Source of the DNA: DATKCN01 sp035513175
GTDB lineage: Bacteria; Chloroflexota; Chloroflexia; Thermomicrobiales; CFX8
DNA length: 21,202 nucleotides
Direction of reading: 5' to 3'
Assembly (NCBI GenBank): GCA_035513175.1
Contig: DATKCN010000036.1
Coordinates: 1 to 21,202, forward strand
Under the pieces are notes generated by a model. That model saw nothing but the letters and a program-made list of their open reading frames with translations. It ran no database searches and was not told the origin of the DNA. The translations under genes and the position numbers were made by a program. Shown here piece by piece: positions 14,874-21,202 of the stretch (positions within the stretch are counted from its first letter, which is position 1; every line of letters begins with the position of its first letter).

Positions 14874-15770
14874 ACCTTGGGCTATCGGCTCCGCCCGGAG
14901 GACTTCCAGGGCGCCGTCCCCACACTGAATCACGAAGGTCCCGTCCGCCTCACAGCGTCTCAACACCGTCCCAGGCGCGGCTTGGCTCGTATCGCCGTCC
15001 AGCCGGCGCGTTTTGATGATCGCCATCGGCTTCCCGTCGACGTCCCCAATCGCTCCGGCGGCGAAGTCGGCCGCGCCCAGCCAGCTACGCGCCTGTCGCT
15101 GGATAAGCCCGGCCGGCCGGCTCCAGTCGATGCGTCGCCACTCGTCCTCGAACAGCGGGGCGTAGCTCGCGCCCTCCTCCGTCTGCGGATCTCCGGGATC
15201 GCCGCGCATGACGCGGCCGAGCGCGACCGGGAACAGGCTGAACGCGAGCCGACCGATCTTGCCGAAGATCTCTTCCAACCCATCGCTCTCCTCCAGCGGC
15301 GCCGTACCCTGCGCCAGGATTGGACCGGTGTCGAAGTCTCCGTCCATGCGGTGGAACGTAAACCCAAGCTCCGTGTCACCGTTGCGGATCATCCAGCCCA
15401 CCGAATTCGGTCCCCGCCAGCGGGGCAGGTAGGCCGGGTGCCCGTTGACAACGCCCAGCCGGGGCAGGTCCAGCAGTTCCTGCGGCAGCCGGAACGGGAA
15501 CGACATGCAGACGATGAGGTCCGGCTCCCAGGCCGCCAGCGTCCTGGCCAGCCGTTTGGGCCGGGTGGTGATCAACGTGTCGACTCCCACCGGAACGTCG
15601 CGCACAACCTGAAGATACGTGCTGGAACGCCGCCGGGCCGGACCGGGGGTGGTCACGACCGCGACGATGCGGTGTCCCATCGCCGTGAGCATCTGGTCCA
15701 GCCCTGCAACGACCCGCGGCAGCGTCGAAACGACGACGACGCGGAGTGAATCCTGAGCAGCCTGCTCCAT
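14871..15770 (-). CDS. Formyltransferase family protein (Fmt-like)
   Basis: The 299-aa product has the N10-formyl-THF-dependent formyltransferase fold. The catalytic triad is visible: N109 and H111 in GVVNGHPAYLPRWRGPN, and D147 in FDTGPILAQ, the same N...H...D arrangement as methionyl-tRNA formyltransferase and sugar formyltransferases. A C-terminal Fmt-C-like segment (about 210-299, ending GTVLRRCEADGTFVIQCGDGALEVL) follows. The active-site motif GHPAYLP deviates from the usual HxSLLP of true Fmt, and no def or priA homologue is beside it. It may be a sugar- or small-molecule formyltransferase or an Fmt paralogue. The start is ATG 15770 with GGAGAGG upstream. It diverges from the toroid protein gene. 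A promoter with TTGCAT, 16 bp, TACGAT fits (15839-15844 and 15817-15822). Confidence 0.85.
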   Translation of the reverse strand: MEQAAQDSLRVVVVSTLPRVVAGLDQMLTAMGHRIVAVVTTPGPARRRSSTYLQVVRDVPVGVDTLITTRPKRLARTLAAWEPDLIVCMSFPFRLPQELLDLPRLGVVNGHPAYLPRWRGPNSVGWMIRNGDTELGFTFHRMDGDFDTGPILAQGTAPLEESDGLEEIFGKIGRLAFSLFPVALGRVMRGDPGDPQTEEGASYAPLFEDEWRRIDWSRPAGLIQRQARSWLGAADFAAGAIGDVDGKPMAIIKTRRLDGDTSQAAPGTVLRRCEADGTFVIQCGDGALEVLRAEPIAQG

Positions 15771-15816
15771 GCTGATGCCTCTCCTACGATCCTCACGACG
15801 GTGTTCGCGCCTGGCT

Positions 15817-15844
15817 ATCGTACGCCGCGATTCAAGGAATGCAA
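15817..15844 (-). promoter_or_regulatory. Promoter of the formyltransferase gene
   Basis: On the minus strand, TTGCAT (15844-15839), a 16-bp spacer and TACGAT (15822-15817) lie about 47 bp before the ATG at 15770. Confidence 0.5.
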
Positions 15845-15869
15845 TGTCCCCGCGACCAGACGCGCCTAC

Positions 15870-15897
15870 TTGACAGCGCGGCGCGGTATTGTATTGT
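15870..15897 (+). promoter_or_regulatory. Promoter of the toroid protein gene
   Basis: Consensus -35 TTGACA (15870-15875), a 16-bp spacer and -10 TATTGT (15892-15897) lead into the palindrome at 15902-15919 and the gene at 15942. Confidence 0.65.
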
Positions 15898-15901
15898 GAA
15901 C

Positions 15902-15919
15902 GTAGGACATATGTTCTAC
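15902..15919. promoter_or_regulatory. LexA-box-like palindrome at the toroid gene start site
   Basis: GTAGGACATATGTTCTAC is an 18-bp palindrome with one mismatched pair. Its core GGACATATGTTC differs at one base from the Gram-positive LexA/DinR pattern GAAC-N4-GTTC. It sits 4 bp after the -10 element, covering the transcription start. Another repressor could bind it. Confidence 0.45.
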
Positions 15920-15941
15920 TTGCGACGGGAGGCGATCCGGC

Positions 15942-16772
15942 ATGGAGATGGTGGCAAGGGCAGGCGCGTTCGTTGAAGCGCAGGGTCGTGAGATCGAGCG
16001 GGCGCGCTTCGCGTACCACTTTGGAGAAGGCTCACTGGAGCGGGTGATCGAGGCGCTGGCCGCCTACCAGAACCCGGACGGCGGATTTGGCAACGCGCTC
16101 GAGCCGGACATCAAGGCGCCGGACAGCAACCCGTTCGCGACTGAGCTGGCGCTTCTGATCTGCATTCAGGCCGGGATGCGCGGCGACGAGCCGCTGCTAC
16201 AGCGAACCGTTGCCCACCTCGAAGCAACGCAGCACGAGGACGGCGACTGGCGCTTTGCTCCCGGCGTCTACGAGCACGAGCTGGCGCCGTGGTTCGCCGC
16301 TTGGGAGTGGCCGTCTCTCAACCCCGGTTGCACGACGGTTGGGCTGCTGCGTGAGCTTGGTCTGGGCTCGGCGGAGCTGCACGCCCGTGCTGAGCGGTTG
16401 TTCGAGCGCCTGGCGAAGGTCGAGGATTGCGTCAGCGGCGGCTTCTATGGCGTGCGCCCGTACGCCTTCTACTTCAACCAGCGCCGGGATCACCCACAGC
16501 GCGACGTCTACATCTCCGGCGTGCTGTGGTGGCTGATTCGCCAGCACCTGGAGGGCGGGGACATCGATGGCGGGCATTTCTTTGAATACGCCCGCACGCC
16601 GGAGACGTGGATTGGCCACAACCTGCCGCCTGCGATCGTGCAGGAGCGGCTGGATGGCCTGCTCGCCGAGCAGCAGGAAGACGGTGGCTGGCCGACCCCC
16701 TACGATCCTGCCTGGCGCGGTTGGACGACAATGCAGAACCTGCTGATCCTGCGGGCCTGGGGGCGGTGCTGA
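15942..16772 (+). CDS. Alpha/alpha-toroid protein (prenyltransferase/squalene-cyclase-like)
   Basis: The 276-aa soluble protein shows repeats of the QxxxGGF/W type seen in terpenoid cyclase and prenyltransferase toroids: YQNPDGGFGNALEPD (42-56), HEDGDWRFAPGVY (98-110), VSGGFYGVRPY (164-174) and QQEDGGWPTPYD (244-255), separated by helices. It is much shorter than squalene-hopene cyclase and lacks a DXDD-like acid motif, so catalysis of cyclisation is not supported. Similar short proteins are uncharacterised. The start ATG 15942 has GGGAGG nine bases upstream, and ATG 15948 is an alternative. A consensus promoter with a LexA-like palindrome over its start site suggests tight repression. It is divergent from the formyltransferase gene. 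Confidence 0.75.
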   Translation: MEMVARAGAFVEAQGREIERARFAYHFGEGSLERVIEALAAYQNPDGGFGNALEPDIKAPDSNPFATELALLICIQAGMRGDEPLLQRTVAHLEATQHEDGDWRFAPGVYEHELAPWFAAWEWPSLNPGCTTVGLLRELGLGSAELHARAERLFERLAKVEDCVSGGFYGVRPYAFYFNQRRDHPQRDVYISGVLWWLIRQHLEGGDIDGGHFFEYARTPETWIGHNLPPAIVQERLDGLLAEQQEDGGWPTPYDPAWRGWTTMQNLLILRAWGRC

Positions 16773-16803
16773 GTGGCAAGGGCCGGGGGATGAGGGGCCG
16801 AGT

Positions 16804-16820
16804 GCCGCGCCAGACGCGGC
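16804..16820. terminator. Weak hairpin between convergent genes
   Basis: GCCGCG-CCAGA-CGCGGC is a 6-bp stem lying between the ends of the toroid and LLM oxidoreductase genes. There is no T-run on either side, so it is at most a weak bidirectional terminator. Confidence 0.3.
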
Positions 16821-16842
16821 GTCCATCCTCCGTTCCCGACCC

Positions 16843-17754
16843 TCAGACCTGCATCTGGCGAAAGATGTCCAGCGCTTTCGCCAGCTCCGTCACGGCCTCG
16901 AGCCGCGTCGAGGTCGGGTTAACGATCGCGTGAGAGACGCCGAGGTCGGCGTATTCCTTCAGCCCGGAGGCGATCTGCTCAGGCGAGCCGATCAAGAACT
17001 TGTCCGGGTCGCTGGCGATCTCAGGCAGTTCGGCCAGCTCCGGGTAGCCGACGCTGATTCCTACAGTTATGTCGAGTGTTTTGGGATCGCGCCCAACGTC
17101 GGCGCAGGCGGCCAGCATGGCGGCGCGGCGCTCGTGAAACAGGGTGGGTTGTCCGAACCAGGCCGCGTTCCAGCCGTCGGCGTGCTTCGCCGTCAGTCGC
17201 AGCATGCGCGGCCCACGGGCGGCGACGTGGATGGGCGGTCCGCCGGGACGCGGCCCTCGTGGGCGCATCTCGCACTCCGGCGCGGAGAAGTACGTGCCGC
17301 GCGCGTCGACCTTCCCCTCGCGCAGCAGCGGCGCGATGATCTCGATGCCTTCCTGAAACTGATCGCCGAGGTGGTGGAACTGCGCGCCGAAGGCGTCGAA
17401 CTCCGGCTTGTGCCAGCCCGCGCCGAGGCCAAGGATGGTCCGGCCGCCGCTCACCTCGTCAGCTGTGATGGCCATCTTCGCCAGCACTGCCGGATGGCGA
17501 AACGGCACGCACATCACGAGCTGCCCCAGCTCGACGCGTTGCGTCGCCTCGCAGAGCGCGGAGAAGATGGTCCAGCCTTCCCAGATGCCCATGGTGTCCC
17601 GCTCCGGGAACCTGTACAGCAGATGATCGTAGACCCAGACGGAGTCGAACCCGGTGTCCTCCACATGCAGCGCCAGCGAACGCAGGTGCGTGTAGGACGC
17701 TGGCTTCCCGACCGCCGGGTCCTCGCCGATCATCAGAATGACGCCAACCTTCAT
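16843..17754 (-). CDS. LLM-class flavin-dependent oxidoreductase
   Basis: The 303-aa product is a luciferase-like monooxygenase (LLM) TIM barrel. Supporting features are the N-terminal strand MKVGVILMIGEDP, the segment HVEDTGFDSVWVYDHLL (the characteristic 'D-S-x-W-x-x-D-H' pattern), GRTILGLGAGWHKPEFDAFG, and PPIHVAARGPRMLRLTAKHADGWN. The closest family feel is the F420-dependent LLM subgroup common in Actinobacteria and Chloroflexota, but FMN use is also possible and the substrate is unknown. The start ATG 17754 follows GAGAGTGG. The frame runs upstream to 17958 but with poor sequence overlapping the divergent gene. It is divergent from the baeRF-type gene with 128 bp between. Confidence 0.92.
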   Translation of the reverse strand: MKVGVILMIGEDPAVGKPASYTHLRSLALHVEDTGFDSVWVYDHLLYRFPERDTMGIWEGWTIFSALCEATQRVELGQLVMCVPFRHPAVLAKMAITADEVSGGRTILGLGAGWHKPEFDAFGAQFHHLGDQFQEGIEIIAPLLREGKVDARGTYFSAPECEMRPRGPRPGGPPIHVAARGPRMLRLTAKHADGWNAAWFGQPTLFHERRAAMLAACADVGRDPKTLDITVGISVGYPELAELPEIASDPDKFLIGSPEQIASGLKEYADLGVSHAIVNPTSTRLEAVTELAKALDIFRQMQV

Positions 17755-17833
17755 TGTTACCACTCTCAGATTCAGGGCAAGAGTCCGACGCCCATTGTAA
17801 GCGGAGCGTTGGCGGCACGAACCTTGCCCATAC

Positions 17834-17856
17834 ATTCCCAGCCCATTACAGGGAAT
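17834..17856. promoter_or_regulatory. Inverted repeat ATTCCC...GGGAAT
   Basis: ATTCCC and GGGAAT are separated by 11 bp in the divergent gap between the LLM oxidoreductase and baeRF genes. Its first arm reads TTCCCAGCC, the same nine bases as the outermost arm of the array at 9680-9763. A shared regulator is possible but one such match may be chance. Confidence 0.35.
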
Positions 17857-17882
17857 CACGCGGCAAGCAGGGAGAGTGAGAC

Positions 17883-19184
17883 GTGGCAACCGATCCAACC
17901 CAACGTGTCCGCGAGCAGGTAGTCGACTCGCCGCTGGACCTCGATTTACAGCGAGCACTGAGACGGTTAGCCGCGTTGGAACCGTCTCCCGCCATCCCGT
18001 ACCTGACGATCGCGCTCGACTGGCGCCCTGACGGGCAGGATCCAGGCCGACGCCCCGCGCGCCAGTTCATCGAGCAGGAGCTCGACAGGCTGCTCGGCGA
18101 ACGCGAATACCGTGACCCGGTGGCGGTGAGCGTGCGCGACGACCTGGAGCTGATCCGTACGTTTCTTGACGAGGATGCCGATGCGGCGAGTCAGGGGATC
18201 GTTATTGTCGCCTGCGCGGCACGCAACGTGTTTGAGACGCTTCAGATCGGCCTGCCGGTGGAAAGCAACGTCACTCTGGCGCCAACACCGGCGTTGTTGA
18301 TGCTCGCGAAGCTCGCCGAGGATTACGAGCCGTACGCGGTGCTGCTCGTCGATCAGCATGAAGCGACGCTGTCGTTCATCAGGCAAGCCCGTCGCCACCG
18401 CAGCATGACGCTCGACGGTAGCGAGTATCCGCGCAAGCAGGCGACTGGGGGCTGGTCCCAGCGACGATTCCAGTCCCGCGCCGACGAGCGTGTCAGCGCA
18501 TTCGCCCAGGATGTTGCGGAAGAAGTCCGCAAGGCGCTCGATGAAGCTGGCAAGAGGATTCTGGTGGTGGCCGGTGACGAGGTAATGACCAGCGCGCTCG
18601 ACGAACACTTTCACCAGAGCGTTAAGGACAGGATTGCCGGGACGATGCGCATCGACATCCGCGCCAGCGAGCAGGAGGTCGTCGAGCTGACGATGCCACT
18701 CATTGAGGCGTTTGAGCGAGAGCAGGAGGCCAGCGCGGTTCGGCGGTTACAGGAAAGTCGGGGCTCAGGGGGGCTGGCGGCGCTGGGGTCGGACGATGTG
18801 CTGGCCGCGTTACAGGCCGGTCAGGTGATGACGCTCATGATGACCGATGACTACTCACAGCCGGGATGGGCCGACTACTCGATGAGCCACTTTGGCACGG
18901 GAGACGCGCCGAAGCGCCACCCGGGAGGAGGCGACGCCGCTGAGCTGGAGCCGATTCAGATTGAAGAAGAGGTCGTGCGGCTCGCGCTGCAGACCGGAGC
19001 GGACATCGAGATTGTGCAGGCAGTCGTCTCGATGGCGGAAATGAACGCTGTGGACATGGACATCCCTGAGGCTGGAGGCGACCCGCCCCGCACCGCACCG
19101 GCCCAGGCGCTGGATGAATTTGGCGGCATCGGCGCGCTGCTGCGCTACGCCCTCTCCAACGACCAGTCAACCACGCCGACATAG
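17883..19184 (+). CDS. baeRF family protein (bacterial eRF1/Vms1-like)
   Basis: The 433-aa product resembles bacterial archaeo-eukaryotic release factor (baeRF) family members. An RNase H-like middle region contains YAVLLVDQHEATLSFI (151-166). The loop GGWSQ (189-193) with following basic RRFQSR stands where eRF1 has GGQ and Vms1/ANKZF1 have their catalytic glutamine loop, and Q193 is the candidate. A domain-3-like segment EEEVVRLALQTGADIEIV (361-378) echoes eRF1. This fits cleavage of peptidyl-tRNA on stalled ribosomes, an inference from the family. The N-terminal eRF1 domain 1 recognition motif (NIKS) is absent, so stop-codon decoding is not implied. Start GTG 17883 with GGGAGAG about eight bases upstream. 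It is divergent from the LLM oxidoreductase gene. Confidence 0.78.
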   Translation: MATDPTQRVREQVVDSPLDLDLQRALRRLAALEPSPAIPYLTIALDWRPDGQDPGRRPARQFIEQELDRLLGEREYRDPVAVSVRDDLELIRTFLDEDADAASQGIVIVACAARNVFETLQIGLPVESNVTLAPTPALLMLAKLAEDYEPYAVLLVDQHEATLSFIRQARRHRSMTLDGSEYPRKQATGGWSQRRFQSRADERVSAFAQDVAEEVRKALDEAGKRILVVAGDEVMTSALDEHFHQSVKDRIAGTMRIDIRASEQEVVELTMPLIEAFEREQEASAVRRLQESRGSGGLAALGSDDVLAALQAGQVMTLMMTDDYSQPGWADYSMSHFGTGDAPKRHPGGGDAAELEPIQIEEEVVRLALQTGADIEIVQAVVSMAEMNAVDMDIPEAGGDPPRTAPAQALDEFGGIGALLRYALSNDQSTTPT

Positions 19185-19219
19185 GCGGCGACTAATCCGC
19201 TTCGACGCGAAGCACGGAT

Positions 19220-19360
19220 TGTCATTGTGAGGCCGCGGCCGAGGGCTTGTCCTGAGCCTGTGAAAGGAATCTCTCCGCGTCGGATGTCATGCTGTTGACC
19301 CGTCCCGACGCCGTTGCCGTGAACGCAGGGAGACTCTTCGCTGCGGCTCAACGCGACAGG
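19220..19360. repeat. Head-to-head pair of dispersed repeat copies
   Basis: A forward copy starts at 19220 (TTGTCATTGTGAGG, then CTTGTCCTGAGCCTGTGAAAGG and AATCTCTCC up to 19275). An inverted copy ends at 19360 (GAGACTCTTCGCTGCGGCTCAACG, 19330-19353). Both match the type TGTCATTCTGAG-GCAGCGAAG-AATCTC. The pair lies between the stops of the baeRF gene and the minus-strand gene ending at 19420, where it could form a large hairpin. Confidence 0.55.
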
Positions 19361-19419
19361 AAACGCGACAGGCGCTATGACAAGACCGCTGTGGTCGATC
19401 CAAGCGTTCCGTTATGCCG

Positions 19420-20712
19420 TCAGCCGTCCCCGTGCCACCGCTCCATATGGTTTGCGTGTGTCTCGAGATACGCGCCCGGCTTGAAGTGCGTATCGTAGTA
19501 CTCCGTATCGATGTGCTGCGCCTGCACGGCGCCGGGAAGCACAATCGTGTTAAACGTGCCGGGAAACTTCCCGTGCTTGTCATACACGTACTGCGCGATC
19601 TCGCTGAGACAGTCGACGACCTCCTCACTGTAGGGAGTGACACTGCCCTTCACTTCGGCGCTACGCTTCCATGGGCCGGCGGTGTCGGGGTTGTACGCGC
19701 CGCCCGGTCCGAACTTTCGCGCGACGAACGCCTCTACCGCCGCCCGCATGTCAGGGAAGTATGGGGGACAAAGCGCCTCGTAGTGGCCGTCGAGCCCGAC
19801 TGGGTTGGGCACAGCCCACCGCTCGTCCTTGACGAAGCGGAATCCGAGGCCCTGGACGCCGTCGCCCGCGAAGGCGCCGAGGATGCTCCAACGGTTGAAG
19901 CCGTTGAAGTACAGGCCGCCCAGACCCATGGCCTGCATCATCAACACGATGTTGTGCGCCATGAACGCCAGCTCCGCGCAGTTGGCCTCGTATGCGGTTT
20001 GCTGGAGGACGGCGAGCGGGAAGACTTTGTCCTGGTTGAGCAACCCCGAGGCGATGAACGGCGCCATGCTGCCGGCGGGGCGCTTCTCCTCCGTGTCCAT
20101 GATCACGTAGCCGTTGGCCACGAGCATCGCCAGAAAGCCAAGAAACTCCTCGCTCGCGTCGGCCACTGGCATGAACAGGGTCGATCCTGGCGCGTTCGCC
20201 ATCCAGATGTTGGGGTCCAGCAGGTGCCCCGGCTTCGACGGCAGGTCCAGGCGCTGGTCCGACAGTTGCACCGTGTTGTCGCGACAGACCTGGAGGATGC
20301 GCTCTTCATCCCTATCTCCACCGCCGAGTTCTTGGGGCCGCGACGGCGCGACGTCCCGCGTGTTCGTCAGGTACGTTCCGCTGTCATTGGTGAAAAGTAG
20401 GACGGGCGTGCCGATCCCCGCCGCGGTCGGCGCGGTTCGCCCCGTGAATCGTTCCGTGAATTGACCATGCTCCTCAGGCTGTTCGGGCCCGAACGGCACG
20501 CCGAAGTTCCACCCCGACACCCCGGTCGCCGCCGCGACGAGCAGCGCCTCTTCGAGCGCCGATAACGGATGAGGCTGAGTTGACGACTTGAAAGTAAGCG
20601 GCCCCGAAGGGATCTCCATGCCGAGAGCGAAGCGACGTGAGCGCCGCCCGAAGATAGCCCGCATCAGTGGAAATTGCAGTACGTCAGTCGTTGGGGTCGT
20701 CTGGGTCGTCAT
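19420..20712 (-). CDS. Uncharacterised protein, possibly nitroreductase-like
   Basis: The 430-aa product is not confidently assigned. The N-terminal part has GRRSRRFALGMEIPSG (22-37) and the segment SALEEALLVAAATGVSGWNFGVPFG (51-75). These resemble the start of FMN-binding nitroreductase-like folds (R-R-S-x-R helix then a helix leading to the active site), but the later part differs: DPNIWMANAPGSTLFMPVADAS, NCAELAFMAHNIVLMMQAMGLGG and PYFPDMRAAVEAFVARKFGPGG. The pattern MAHNIVLMMQAMGLGG is also nitroreductase-like. No signal peptide or membrane segment is seen. The start is ATG 20712 with AGGA seven bases upstream. An in-frame ATG at 20748 is possible but adds a weak extension. The gene is single, and head-to-head repeat pairs lie on both sides. 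Confidence 0.7.
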   Translation of the reverse strand: MTTQTTPTTDVLQFPLMRAIFGRRSRRFALGMEIPSGPLTFKSSTQPHPLSALEEALLVAAATGVSGWNFGVPFGPEQPEEHGQFTERFTGRTAPTAAGIGTPVLLFTNDSGTYLTNTRDVAPSRPQELGGGDRDEERILQVCRDNTVQLSDQRLDLPSKPGHLLDPNIWMANAPGSTLFMPVADASEEFLGFLAMLVANGYVIMDTEEKRPAGSMAPFIASGLLNQDKVFPLAVLQQTAYEANCAELAFMAHNIVLMMQAMGLGGLYFNGFNRWSILGAFAGDGVQGLGFRFVKDERWAVPNPVGLDGHYEALCPPYFPDMRAAVEAFVARKFGPGGAYNPDTAGPWKRSAEVKGSVTPYSEEVVDCLSEIAQYVYDKHGKFPGTFNTIVLPGAVQAQHIDTEYYDTHFKPGAYLETHANHMERWHGDG

Positions 20713-20981
20713 CTCACGTCCTGTCCATGTGGCGGTCGAAACTCCCACGGCGCTATCTGGATCTGGGGGCTGCGACCTCCCCGTCTTCCCAGATTGGGTC
20801 GAGGTTGAGGCAGCAAGCGACGTGCCATGCGGCCGGATCGATGCCGAAACGCGTCGCGGCAGGACGGTCGCTGTGCCGCCGATCGGCTGGCGCGGCGCCA
20901 GGCGGGGCGCATTCGATGCAACGCTAAAGGCATCACGTCAGGGCGATTGTGGCTCAGATCGGCAGCGCAACAGTCAAGCCC

Positions 20982-21072
20982 GTTATCCTGAACAACGTGA
21001 AGGATCCATTCCTGGCAGTGGCCCACATGCCCGCGGGGGAGGTGCGGATTCTTCCTATCGTCAGAATGACAA
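20982..21072. repeat. Second head-to-head pair of dispersed repeat copies
   Basis: A forward copy GTTATCCTGAACAACGTGAAGGATCC (20982-21007, given in part) faces an inverted copy at 21046-21072 whose reverse complement begins TTGTCATTCTGACG and ends GAAGAATCC. Both match the same dispersed family as 19220-19360. The two arms can pair as a hairpin. Confidence 0.55.
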
Positions 21073-21084
21073 GAGCCCAACCTT

Positions 21085-21104
21085 GGAGCGACCTCCAACG
21101 CTCC
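21085..21104. repeat. Small hairpin GGAGCG-N8-CGCTCC
   Basis: A 6-bp perfect inverted repeat with an 8-nt loop lies 13 bp after the second repeat pair. It may be part of the same repeat unit. There is no T-run. Confidence 0.4.
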
Positions 21105-21202
21105 GCAGCTTGATGATTATGGGGGACAGCAAGACGCCCCCACGGAGCCCACAACCAGTCAGTCGGCCGGGTGAATCGCCGTTACCTGAACACGGAGAAC
21201 TC

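Larger units (their letters stand above)
20713..21202. other. Gene-free right end of window
   Basis: No convincing gene is seen on either strand in these 490 bp; the open frames are Arg-rich shadows. The region holds the promoter side of the minus-strand gene starting at 20712, an inverted repeat ATCTGGG...CCCAGAT (20761-20794), a head-to-head pair of dispersed repeats (20982-21072), and a hairpin GGAGCG-N8-CGCTCC (21085-21104). A gene may begin outside the window. Confidence 0.5.

Noticed and set aside
14874..15749. Continuation of the 14520 plus-strand ORF as a 409-aa protein
   Set aside because: Beyond about 14870 it is read in the same triplets antisense to the formyltransferase and looks like a shadow (Arg/Asp-rich).
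15942..16772. Squalene-hopene cyclase
   Set aside because: It is far too short and has no DXDD motif; only the toroid repeat pattern is shared.
19414..20400. 328-aa plus-strand ORF opposite the uncharacterised gene
   Set aside because: It is antisense to the 430-aa gene, His/Arg/Val-rich, and without an SD site.
20709..21154. Minus-strand ORFs at the right end
   Set aside because: They run through repeat elements and hairpins and show no domain or credible start.

Overview
The window is GC-rich, single-chromosome-style bacterial DNA with compact genes, GTG/TTG as well as ATG starts, good Shine-Dalgarno (SD) sites and sigma70-like promoters. The gene mix suggests an environmental high-GC bacterium, possibly Chloroflexota (Thermomicrobia-like). 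It includes a RIO-type kinase, PRC-barrel proteins, a WYL regulator, an LLM-class flavin oxidoreductase, a baeRF-type release-factor homologue and dispersed GTCATTCTGAG...GAAGAATC-type repeats. That placement is inference: there is no rRNA, tRNA or phylogenetic marker here. I saw no CRISPR array, transposase, integrase, tRNA or rRNA.

Left part (1-5745): a GIY-YIG nuclease-fold gene of visibly lower GC (minus); a RIO-like kinase (minus) with a perfect palindrome in its leader; a strong rho-independent terminator; a two-domain PRC-barrel protein (minus); then a divergent pair, a WYL/HTH regulator (minus) facing an MFS exporter (plus). The exporter is translationally coupled to a GNAT acetyltransferase.

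Middle (5795-12058): a VOC protein (minus) diverging from an aminoglycoside/homoserine-kinase-type phosphotransferase (plus). The latter ends tail-to-tail, sharing a CTAG stop, with a secreted beta-lactamase-fold serine hydrolase (minus). Next comes the most interesting unit: a secreted, His-rich, internally duplicated protein (minus) diverging from an OmpR-type response regulator and its membrane histidine kinase (plus). The shared intergenic region carries two arrays of a TGGGAA/TTCCCA motif at exactly 11-bp spacing, arranged as an 84-bp near-palindrome. This looks like a self-controlled envelope-sensing system with a secreted third component.

Right part (12059-21202): two small unknown proteins; a secreted SH3 x3-NlpC/P60 cell-wall hydrolase behind a palindromic operator; a plus-strand coding stretch without a stop that runs into the antisense of a formyltransferase gene; a divergent pair, formyltransferase (minus) and alpha/alpha-toroid protein (plus), the latter with a LexA-box-like palindrome at its promoter; a divergent pair, LLM oxidoreductase (minus) and baeRF-type protein (plus); and a 430-aa uncharacterised protein bracketed by two head-to-head repeat pairs. 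Most genes look single or two-gene, so the window reads as ordinary chromosome with several candidate regulatory sites rather than a mobile island.
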